A stretch of 64,000 bases of DNA from contig NZ_JAAAPJ010000008.1 of assembly GCF_009909145.1 (NCBI RefSeq), forward strand, positions 186,001 through 250,000, given 5' to 3'. Source of the stretch: Corallococcus silvisoli. GTDB lineage: Bacteria; Myxococcota; Myxococcia; Myxococcales; Myxococcaceae. Positions 11,455 through 20,761 of the stretch are shown in pieces. Each line of letters begins with the position of its first letter. Position 1 is the first letter of the stretch. The position numbers and the translations under genes were made by a program. A model generated the notes under the pieces. It saw only the letters and a program-made list of their open reading frames with translations. It was not told where the DNA came from and did no database searches.

Positions 11455-11712
11455 CGGGCGCGGAACCTAATGACACCGCTGGCGCCATGTCAAAGGGAAA
11501 CGCCCCGGGCCTGGACTCGCCAACCCCTTGAGAAGACGGCCGAAAAGGGGAACCCATCCACCGCGCTCACCCCCCCGGGCATCGCCGCCCGGACGCCTGC
11601 CGCTGCCCGGGGCCGAGGGCCGCCCGCCCCGGGGCCGGGGTCGTTTGACGCTGGGGGAGCCCACGCCTAGCGTCACCGGGTTGTTCGGATCATCGCCCGG
11701 GGAGTCACGGAC

Positions 11713-13257
11713 ATGTGGGGCCGGCTGACCTTGCGGATGCAGGTCGCGATCGCGGTGTTGCTGCCGTGCCTCGCGGTGGTGTTCTTCAGCGGGGTGTACT
11801 TCCCCGCCCGGCAGCGGGCCGCGGGCGTGGAGGTGCTGGCCGGGCGCGCCATGACGCTGGGGACGCTGGTGGCGCGCCACCCCTCGCTCGCGCTGCCGGA
11901 CAGCGCTCCGGACGCCCGCGCGCGGCGCGATGAGGTCTTCTCCCAGGTGGACTCCGGCGGCTTCACGCTGCTGTTCCAGGAGCTGTCCCGCGCGGACGGG
12001 TCGGTGGTGGAGCTGCGGGGCCGCGTGCCGGCCGGGTTGACGCAGCCGCCCCTGCCGGAGCCGGGCACGTGCACCGTGGCGCGCCTGTCGGAGGCGGTGG
12101 TGGTGCGCTGCGAGAGCGGCGGCCACGTGTACCGGGCGGGCTTCGGCATCCATGAGGTGCGGGCCGCGCTGGCGGCGACGGAGGGCTATTCGCTGCTGGG
12201 CTACCTGGGCGCCGCGGTGCTGGGCCTGGGGCTGGCGGTGATCATCAGCCGCGCCATCGCGGACCCGGTCTCGCGCGTCACGCAGGTGGCGCGGGAGGTG
12301 GCCCGCGGCGACGTGTTCCGGGGCGAGCTGGACGTGTCCGCCGCCGGCGAGGTGCGGCAGATGGCCACGTCCTTCAACGAGATGCTGGGCACGCTGCGCG
12401 CCACGGTGATGGAGCTGGTGACGCGCACCGAACAGCTCTCCAGCGCGTCGCGCGGGCTGATGGGGGCCTCCGCGGATCAGGAGCACGTCATCAGCCAGCA
12501 GGCCGCGTACGCGCAGCAGATCGCCGCCACGTTCGAGGAGCTGAGCCGCACCGCGGAGCAGATCTCCTCCTCCACGGAGGTGGTGGAGTCCAGCGCGCGG
12601 CGCACCCACGACGCGGTGGCCGAGGCCATGGCGGTGGTGGCCCAGGTGGTGGGCGGCATCAACGACATCCGCACCGAATCCAAGGGCGTGGCGGACGCCA
12701 TCGTCGGGCTGAACAAGGACCTGCAGCAGGTCTCGAAGATCGCCCAGGTCATCAACCAGGTGGCGGAGCGCAGCGACCTGCTGGCGCTCAACGCGGCGCT
12801 GGAGGGCACCAAGGCCGGCGACGTGGGCCGGGGCTTCTCGCTGGTGGCCGCGGAGATGCGCAAGCTGGCGGAGAACGTGTCCGCGTCCGCGCGCGACATC
12901 GCCCGCATCGTGGAGAAGGTGCAGGACTCCGGCGAGGAGGCCGCGTCCAAGGCGCGCGTGGGCATGGCCACCAGCGACCGGGGAGTGGAGGTGGCCGAGC
13001 AGGCGTCCGCCGTCTTCCTGCGCATCGTGGAGCTGGCGCGAGGCACCAGCGAGGCGGCGCGGCAGATCACCATCGCCACCCGGCAGCAGCGTCAGTCCAG
13101 CGAGCAGGCCGTGCAGGGCGCCCGCAACGTGGCGGACCTGGTGAAGCAGGGCGTGGACGCCACCGGCCGCACCACACGCATCGCGCAGGACCTCCAGGCC
13201 GTCGCTGAAGGCCTCACCGCCGTGACGAGCCGCTTCAAGGCCCAGCCGCGCCCCTGA
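11713..13257 (+). CDS. Methyl-accepting chemotaxis protein
   Basis: Transmembrane chemoreceptor of 514 aa: TM1 at about residues 10-27, a small periplasmic region of about 130 residues, TM2 at about 158-178, a HAMP segment to about 235, and a long cytoplasmic signalling hairpin. The tip is recognisable (SDLLALNAALEGTKAGD then GRGFSLVAAEMRKLAE) but diverges from the usual LALNAAIEAARAGE. No C-terminal CheR-binding pentapeptide is present. GGGGAG about 10 nt before ATG 11713 supports the start. No che genes are adjacent, so it must signal through a distant system. Confidence 0.93.
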   Translation: MWGRLTLRMQVAIAVLLPCLAVVFFSGVYFPARQRAAGVEVLAGRAMTLGTLVARHPSLALPDSAPDARARRDEVFSQVDSGGFTLLFQELSRADGSVVELRGRVPAGLTQPPLPEPGTCTVARLSEAVVVRCESGGHVYRAGFGIHEVRAALAATEGYSLLGYLGAAVLGLGLAVIISRAIADPVSRVTQVAREVARGDVFRGELDVSAAGEVRQMATSFNEMLGTLRATVMELVTRTEQLSSASRGLMGASADQEHVISQQAAYAQQIAATFEELSRTAEQISSSTEVVESSARRTHDAVAEAMAVVAQVVGGINDIRTESKGVADAIVGLNKDLQQVSKIAQVINQVAERSDLLALNAALEGTKAGDVGRGFSLVAAEMRKLAENVSASARDIARIVEKVQDSGEEAASKARVGMATSDRGVEVAEQASAVFLRIVELARGTSEAARQITIATRQQRQSSEQAVQGARNVADLVKQGVDATGRTTRIAQDLQAVAEGLTAVTSRFKAQPRP

Positions 13258-13275
13258 AGGCGCCTGGGCGCTGCC

Positions 13276-14103
13276 TCATGCCGCGCTGGACGGCGCGCGG
13301 GCGCGCAGCTTCAGGAACAGCTCCGGGGGCATGGCCGCGACGCCCAGGCGGTGGTCCGGCGCCACGGCCTCGCCGTGGAAGTCGCTGCCGAAGGTGGGCA
13401 CCAGGTCGAACTCGCTCGCGAGCGCCAGGTACTTCTGCCGCACGGCCGGGTTGTGGTCCGCGCTCAGGACCTCCAGGCCGGACAGCCCGGCCCGCGCCAG
13501 CGCTTGGATCTCCCCGCGCTCCATCTTCGAGGAGCCCGGGTGGGCGAGCGTCGCGGTGCCGCCCGCGGCGCGGATGAGCCGGATGGCCTCCGCGCCCTCC
13601 AGCTTGAAGCGCTCCACCCACGCGGCGCGGCCCGTGCCCAGGAAGCGGTCGAAGGCGGCCTTCATGTCCACGCACCAGCCCTGATCCACCAGGACCCGGG
13701 CCAGGTGGGGCCGTCCCAGCTGCGCGTCCCCGGCCACCCTTCGCACGTGCTCCATGCGCACCGGGAAGCCCAGCTCGCGCATGCGGGCCACCATCGCCTC
13801 CATGCGCCAGGTGCGCTCGTCGCGCAGCCGGTCCGCGAAGCGCGCGAGGTCGGGGTCCTCCGGGCGCAGGAAGTGGCCCAGGATGTGGGCCTCCTTGCCG
13901 TACACGAAGGCGGACAGTTCGATGCCGGGCACCAGCTCCACGCCGTGCGTCAGGGCGGCGGCCTTCGCCTCGGCCAGGCCCGCCACCGTGTCGTGGTCCG
14001 TCACCGCCAGCACCGTCACCCCCGCGGCGGCGGCGCGCGCCACCAGCGTCGCGGGCGGGTACTGGCCGTCACTGGCGGTGGTGTGCGAATGCAGGTCGAT
14101 CAC
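13276..14103 (-). CDS. PHP-domain phosphoesterase (RNase AM/TrpH-like)
   Basis: Polymerase-and-histidinol-phosphatase domain protein of 275 aa. Metal-binding motifs run in the family order: DLHSHTTASDG at the N-terminus, TDHDT, PGIELSA, HILGHF, LAHPG and GSDFHG near the C-terminus. The arrangement matches the YciV/TrpH group, known to act on 3',5'-bisphosphonucleotides and on RNA 5' ends. Start GTG 14103 is preceded by GGAGGG at good spacing and places the first PHP motif directly after the N-terminus. Convergent with the chemoreceptor (gap 18 nt). Confidence 0.87.
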   Translation of the reverse strand: MIDLHSHTTASDGQYPPATLVARAAAAGVTVLAVTDHDTVAGLAEAKAAALTHGVELVPGIELSAFVYGKEAHILGHFLRPEDPDLARFADRLRDERTWRMEAMVARMRELGFPVRMEHVRRVAGDAQLGRPHLARVLVDQGWCVDMKAAFDRFLGTGRAAWVERFKLEGAEAIRLIRAAGGTATLAHPGSSKMERGEIQALARAGLSGLEVLSADHNPAVRQKYLALASEFDLVPTFGSDFHGEAVAPDHRLGVAAMPPELFLKLRARAPSSAA

Positions 14104-14298
14104 GGCTGAAGACCCTCCGGAGGGCGAGGCGGCGGGCACTCTTACGCCATGTCCCCGTGGGAAGGGACCCGAAGAGCGAGCCCTGTGTGAATCCGCACGG
14201 CCCGGGGTTTGTTCCTGTCGGCCGGAAGCCACCTGGGCGGGGGCAGGGCTGAAGGCGGGCCTCCCCTTGGCAGGCAGGCGGTGTTAGATCGCCGCGCC

Positions 14299-15522
14299 AT
14301 GGCCAAGACCCCGACCCCGAAGAAGTCCTCCCTTCGCGCCGCCTACGCGAACGCGCGCAAGGCGGATCCCCGTCCCATCACCGGCAAGGAGAAGCCGGCG
14401 GAGCTGCTCGCGCACGCGTTCAGCGCCTACGTGGGCCGGCAGGAGCGCACCGCGTTCGAGCTGATGCAGCAGTCCGTGCAGCAGGACGCGTCCATCTTCC
14501 TCACGCTGTCCGGCGCGATGACGCCCGCGGGTCTGCACCAGTCCTGTCTGATTCCCCTGGTGGAGAAGGGCATCATCTCCGCCATCACCACCACGGGCGC
14601 CAACCTCTACCACGACGCCCACCGCATCATCGGCCACGGCATCCGCGAGGTGAACCCCAACGCGGGCGACCTCCAGTACCGCCTGGCGCGCATCATCCGC
14701 ATCTACGACCTGGGCTTCTGGGAGGAGGCGCTGCTGGACACCGACCGCCTCTTCTCCGCCATCCTCCGGCAGCCGGAGTTCCAGAAGAAGATGACCACGC
14801 CGGAGTTCCACTACCTGCTCGGCAAGGCCATCCACGGCATCGAGAAGGAGCTGGGCGTCAAGCAGCCGTCGCTGCTGTCCACCTGCTACAAGCACGGGGT
14901 GCCCATCTGGGTGGGCGCGGTGCAGGACGGCTCCATCTTCCTCAACATCGTGAAGCTGAAGCGCCTCCTGGGCGACGCGTTCAAGTTCGAGCTGGACATC
15001 AACGACGACGTCTTCTCCATGGCCGCGATGCAGCACTACTGCCGCCACAACGGCAGCGGGAAGCTGGCCATCTGGATCCTGGGCGGCGGCGTGCCCAAGA
15101 ACTACACGCTCCAGGGCGAGCCGCTGTTGGACCAAATCCTCAACGTCCCCACGTCCGGCTTCGACATCGACGTGCAGTTCTGCGTGGACCCGGTGGACAA
15201 CGGCGCGCTGTCCAGCTGCCCGGCCGGCGAGGGCCACACCTGGGGCAAGGTGTCCGTGGAGGCGGTGGAGACGGGCTCCATGTACGTGCACTGCGACGTG
15301 ACGGCGGTGTTCCCGTGGCTCACGCACGCGCTGTTCAGCGAGCCGAAGAACAAGCGCAAGCCGATGCGCCTGATGGACAAGCTGGATGACGCGGTGAAGT
15401 TCCTGGACGCGGACGTCAAGAAGCGCAGCAAGTCGCTGATGAAGACGCTGGACTGGAGCGTCGAGGAGGCCGAGCCCTCCAAGAAGAAGGACGCCAAGGC
15501 CCACGACAGCTACGTCCGCTAG
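14299..15522 (+). CDS. Deoxyhypusine-synthase-like aminobutyl transferase
   Basis: Deoxyhypusine synthase fold (407 aa): SGAMTPAGLHQSCLIPLVEKG and ITTTGANLYHD match the NAD-binding core, and the catalytic Lys that carries the butylamine imine is kept (K317 in TWGKV). Bacteria lack eIF5A, so relatives act on free polyamines; homospermidine-type and guanidino-polyamine products have been reported for bacterial homologues. Arginine decarboxylase lies two genes away, so agmatine is a plausible amine substrate (inference). Start ATG 14299 precedes the first conserved block by about 40 residues; the frame is open further upstream but lacks a ribosome site. The Lys-rich C-terminus looks flexible. 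Confidence 0.85.
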   Translation: MAKTPTPKKSSLRAAYANARKADPRPITGKEKPAELLAHAFSAYVGRQERTAFELMQQSVQQDASIFLTLSGAMTPAGLHQSCLIPLVEKGIISAITTTGANLYHDAHRIIGHGIREVNPNAGDLQYRLARIIRIYDLGFWEEALLDTDRLFSAILRQPEFQKKMTTPEFHYLLGKAIHGIEKELGVKQPSLLSTCYKHGVPIWVGAVQDGSIFLNIVKLKRLLGDAFKFELDINDDVFSMAAMQHYCRHNGSGKLAIWILGGGVPKNYTLQGEPLLDQILNVPTSGFDIDVQFCVDPVDNGALSSCPAGEGHTWGKVSVEAVETGSMYVHCDVTAVFPWLTHALFSEPKNKRKPMRLMDKLDDAVKFLDADVKKRSKSLMKTLDWSVEEAEPSKKKDAKAHDSYVR

Positions 15523-15551
15523 ACACGCAGTCCTTGCCCAAGGAGACGGTG

Positions 15552-15980
15552 ATGAGTCAGCAGCCCGCGACGGGTGTGGTGATGTCCCTGGTGAGCGCTC
15601 CCCAGTTGAAGACGCAGGTGACGCACGGCCCGTCCGGCGCGACGCTGCCCACGGAGGCGCCGCGCGACAACGGCGGCACCGGCGGCAGCTTCTCCCCCAC
15701 GGACCTGGTGGCCACGGCGCTCATGTCCTGCGTGGTGACCACCATGCACCTGGTGGCCAACCGCGACGGCATCACCCTGGGCGAGGTGCGCGCGTCGGTG
15801 GAGAAGCGGATGACCCCGCCGCCGCGCCGCATTGGCGAGCTGGTGCTGTCCATCCAGATGCCGTCCGGCCTCTCGAAGGAGCACCGCGCCGCGCTGGAGA
15901 AGATCGCCCATGAGTGCCCGGTGGCGCGCAGCCTCCATCCGGACGTGAAGGTGGCGACGTCGTTCAGCTATCCGGACTGA
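15552..15980 (+). CDS. OsmC-family peroxidase-like protein
   Basis: OsmC/Ohr-type thiol peroxidase fold of 142 aa that reduces organic hydroperoxides. The two redox cysteines are at the expected places: one in LMSCVVTTMH on the central helix and one in HECPVARSLHP. The N-terminal PTDLVATAL segment also matches the family. Start ATG 15552 is set by AGGAGA six bases upstream; a TTG at 15534 is in frame but poorer. It follows the DHS-like gene by 29 nt and may be co-transcribed. The exact substrate and reducing partner are unknown. Confidence 0.88.
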   Translation: MSQQPATGVVMSLVSAPQLKTQVTHGPSGATLPTEAPRDNGGTGGSFSPTDLVATALMSCVVTTMHLVANRDGITLGEVRASVEKRMTPPPRRIGELVLSIQMPSGLSKEHRAALEKIAHECPVARSLHPDVKVATSFSYPD

Positions 15981-16077
15981 GCCGCCCCCTCGGGGGCTTG
16001 GACGGCCGCCCGCCCTCCAGGCCCCCGTGATGCCGTGCGCCGTCGCCCGCGCGTGACCACCCTGGCGGGAGCCCTAG

Positions 16078-16110
16078 GAGGCTCCAGCGAGGCTCCAGCG
16101 AGGCTCCGTC
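16078..16110. repeat. Three-copy 11-bp tandem repeat
   Basis: GAGGCTCCAGC occurs twice in tandem, followed by a third copy with two changes, just upstream of the ribosome binding site (GGAGG at 16111) of the next gene. Possible slipped-strand or regulatory element in the 5' untranslated region. Confidence 0.6.
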
Positions 16111-16124
16111 GGAGGACGCGCGAC

Positions 16125-16652
16125 ATGAACCTGAAGCGGTTGGGCAGCTACCTGAACGACCACCTCCTGGCCTCCACCGTGGGGGTGGACCTGGCCCGCC
16201 GGACGGAGCACGAGAACCGCAGCAACGCCGTGGGCCAGTACCTGGCCACGCTCACGCCGCTGCTGGAGCAGGACCGCGCCATGCTGCTCGCGGTGCTGGC
16301 CGTGCTGGAGCTGAAGCCGGATCCGCTCAAGGTGGGCGGGGCGTGGCTGGTGGAGAAGCTGGCGCGGCTGAAGCTCAACGGCTCCTGGCTGCGCTACTCC
16401 CCGCTGAGCCGGCTGGTGGAGCTGGAGGGCTTGTGCGTGGACGCCCAAGGGCGCATGTCCGTGTGGAGGAGCCTGGAGACGCTCTCGCGCAAGGAGCCGC
16501 GCCTCGCGCGGTTCGACTTCGCCTTCCTGGCCGAGCGCGCCGAGGCGCAGCTGGCCACGCTGCGGACCCTGCGGCTGCGCTCGACGGAGGCCGCCTTCAT
16601 GGACACCTCCGTCGAGACCGGCGAGGAGCTGCCGGTCCCGGCGGAGGGGTGA
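16125..16652 (+). CDS. Hypothetical helical protein
   Basis: Not recognised. A soluble 175-aa protein, rich in Leu, Ala, Arg and Glu, predicted to be almost all helical, without signal peptide, membrane segment or cysteine motif. GGAGG nine bases before ATG 16125 gives a clear start, and codon use is like its neighbours, so it is a real gene. It sits between osmC and the convergent speA (13 nt between stops). The pattern of hydrophobic helices (AMLLAVLAVLELKPDPLKVGG) resembles a small regulatory or adaptor protein, but no family can be assigned. Confidence 0.7.
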   Translation: MNLKRLGSYLNDHLLASTVGVDLARRTEHENRSNAVGQYLATLTPLLEQDRAMLLAVLAVLELKPDPLKVGGAWLVEKLARLKLNGSWLRYSPLSRLVELEGLCVDAQGRMSVWRSLETLSRKEPRLARFDFAFLAERAEAQLATLRTLRLRSTEAAFMDTSVETGEELPVPAEG

Positions 16653-16665
16653 AGCGTCAGCGCCT

Positions 16666-18675
<2,010 letters not shown>

Positions 18676-18888
18676 CGTTGTTTCGTTGCCTCCGGAGGGA
18701 CTAGCGACTGCGTGGAAACTCCCATCAACACGGGAGGGGGGCCGGACTATCGGAAACGTCCCGGGCATTCAATAGCCGGCTGAACGGAGACCGAGCAGGC
18801 AAGCGGGGGCCAAAACCCGGTGCTGGCCCTCCTGGGCCGGTCAGCATCCAATTCCTACCCTTCCACCTAGGCAGCGCAAGGAGGCTGA

Positions 18889-19986
18889 GTGGACACACGG
18901 GGAGGGTACATGGAGTCGTCCGCACGCAGGGAAGAGGCAGCCCCACTGACCCCGCGGGAGATCTTCGAGCGACTGGACCGCTTCGTCATCGGGCAGGACG
19001 CCGCGAAGCGTGCGGTGGCGATCGCCGCCCACAACCACCTCAAGCGCATCCAGGCCCGGCGGATGCGCCGGCAGTCCCTCATCAAGAAGTCCAACATCCT
19101 GCTCATCGGACCCACGGGCAGTGGCAAGACGCACATCGCGCGCAACCTGGCGGAGATCCTCCACGTCCCGTTCACCACCGTGGACGCCACCGAGTACACG
19201 GAGGCGGGCTACTACGGGAAGGACGTGGAGGTGATGGTGTCCGACCTGCTCTTCAAGGCGAATCACTCCGTGGAGGATACCCAGCGGGGCATCATCTTCA
19301 TCGACGAGGTGGACAAGATCGCCCGCCGCACGCAGGGGGCGCGCAACGGCGCGGGCAGCCGCGACATCGGCGGCGAGGGCGTGCAGCAGTCGCTCCTGAA
19401 GCTGCTGGAGGGGCGCGAGGTGCACGTGCCCATGAATGTCACGCAAGCGTGGAACAAAAGTGACTTCGTGCAGGTGGACACGCGCGACATCCTCTTCATC
19501 TGCGCGGGCACCTTCAGCGACCTGCACGACTTCGGGGACGAGGGGGGCCGGGCCATGGGCTTTGGCGCGGACGCGCTGGGGGCCCGGCGCAAGGAGAAGC
19601 GCATCTCCCCGAAGCAGCTGGTGGACTTCGGGATGATGGCGGAGTTCCTGGGCCGCATGCCGGTGATGGTGCAACTGGAGCGGCTGGGGGAGTCCGACCT
19701 GCTGAGCGTGCTCCGGGAGCCGCCGGACGCGATCACCCGCGAGTTCAAGGAGCTGCTGTCGCTGGACGACATCGAGCTGGAGTTCCCGGAGGACGGCCTC
19801 CGCGAGGTGGTGCGCTACTCCATGGCGCGGGGGCTGGGGGCGCGCGGCCTGCGCTCCATCCTGGAGCACGTGATGTCGGACATCATGTTCGAGGCGCCGG
19901 AGCGGCGGCACCGTCAGGTGACGGTGGACGCGGGCCTCGTGAAGGCGCGGCTCGCGAGCCTGGACGACGTGGAGCTCAACGCTTGA
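18889..19986 (+). CDS. ClpX-like AAA+ unfoldase lacking the zinc finger
   Basis: AAA+ protein of 365 aa related to ClpX and HslU. It begins at TPREIFERLDRFVIGQDAAK and has Walker A GPTGSGKT (74-81), Walker B IIFIDEVDK (139-140 acidic pair) and sensor-2-type GARGLRSILEHVM. The N-terminal zinc-binding domain of ClpX is absent. At the loop where ClpX carries its ClpP-docking I-G-F, this protein has M223-G224-F225, so docking to a ClpP is possible (inference). Start: GTG 18889 behind AAGGAGG, with ATG 18910 as alternative. It is most likely an adaptor-independent paralogue, not the main clpX. Confidence 0.85.
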   Translation: MDTRGGYMESSARREEAAPLTPREIFERLDRFVIGQDAAKRAVAIAAHNHLKRIQARRMRRQSLIKKSNILLIGPTGSGKTHIARNLAEILHVPFTTVDATEYTEAGYYGKDVEVMVSDLLFKANHSVEDTQRGIIFIDEVDKIARRTQGARNGAGSRDIGGEGVQQSLLKLLEGREVHVPMNVTQAWNKSDFVQVDTRDILFICAGTFSDLHDFGDEGGRAMGFGADALGARRKEKRISPKQLVDFGMMAEFLGRMPVMVQLERLGESDLLSVLREPPDAITREFKELLSLDDIELEFPEDGLREVVRYSMARGLGARGLRSILEHVMSDIMFEAPERRHRQVTVDAGLVKARLASLDDVELNA

Positions 19987-20740
19987 CGGGGGCGGGCCGC
20001 TCGGAGGCCCGGGCGGCGGCGCCCAGCCGTGCCGCCGCCTGCGGGTCCTGGATGAGCTGAAGCACCACGTCGTTGCGCAGGAGCGCCCGGGTGTCGCCGC
20101 GCTCCAGGGCGTCCTGCAGGTCCTGGTGCTGGAGCGCGAGCTGGAAGCGCGGATCCTTGCGCAGGGCCTTGTAGGCCGGGTCGTCCTGGAGCTTCTTGGC
20201 CTTCGCGGGATCGTGAGTCGCCTGGGCCACGCGCACGAGGTCCTGGAGGGGCGCGAACTGGGTCAGCTCGAAGAGGTTGAAGCGGCGTGACAGGTCGAAG
20301 GCGACGGAGTCCTTCGGGGCCACGCCCAGGCGCTTGCCGGCGACGATGACGTGCTGCTCCATGAAGGTGAGCGCGCTCAGGCAGACCCAGAAGAGGGCCG
20401 CCATCTTGCCGCCGCCGAGCACGAAGCCCAGGGTGCGATCCACGCCGCGCTCGTCCGGGTTCTTGCCGGAGAGGAAGCGCAGGAGCAGCGCGCCCAGCGC
20501 GTAGCGCACGGTGAGCCACGTGACGACGAAGAGGAGCACCGTTCCGAAGAGGGTGCCGATGAGCAGCGGCGAGCCCAGGGCGACGGCGAGCTTGGGGCCC
20601 GCGATGGGGGCGAGCTTGCGGGAGACGAAGTAGCCCGCCGCGAGCCCCACCGAGTTGGCCACCTGCCGGGCGGCGCCGGAGAGGGCGCCGAGGACGCCGA
20701 AGAACAGCACCATGCCCAGGAGGATGAGGTCGATGACCAT
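19976..20740 (-). CDS. CvpA-like membrane protein
   Basis: 254 aa with four hydrophobic helices in the first 125 residues (about 2-20, 26-42, 60-82, 103-122), the layout of the CvpA family (small inner-membrane proteins linked to envelope homeostasis and colicin V export). The C-terminal half is soluble, helical and charged. Third gene of a minus-strand operon behind dnaK and the J-domain gene (gap 21 nt). Its 3' end overlaps the convergent ClpX-like gene by 11 nt. The precise function is not evident. Confidence 0.75.
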   Translation of the reverse strand: MVIDLILLGMVLFFGVLGALSGAARQVANSVGLAAGYFVSRKLAPIAGPKLAVALGSPLLIGTLFGTVLLFVVTWLTVRYALGALLLRFLSGKNPDERGVDRTLGFVLGGGKMAALFWVCLSALTFMEQHVIVAGKRLGVAPKDSVAFDLSRRFNLFELTQFAPLQDLVRVAQATHDPAKAKKLQDDPAYKALRKDPRFQLALQHQDLQDALERGDTRALLRNDVVLQLIQDPQAAARLGAAARASERPAPVKR

Positions 20741-20761
20741 GCGGGGGGCTCCTGAGGGCCG

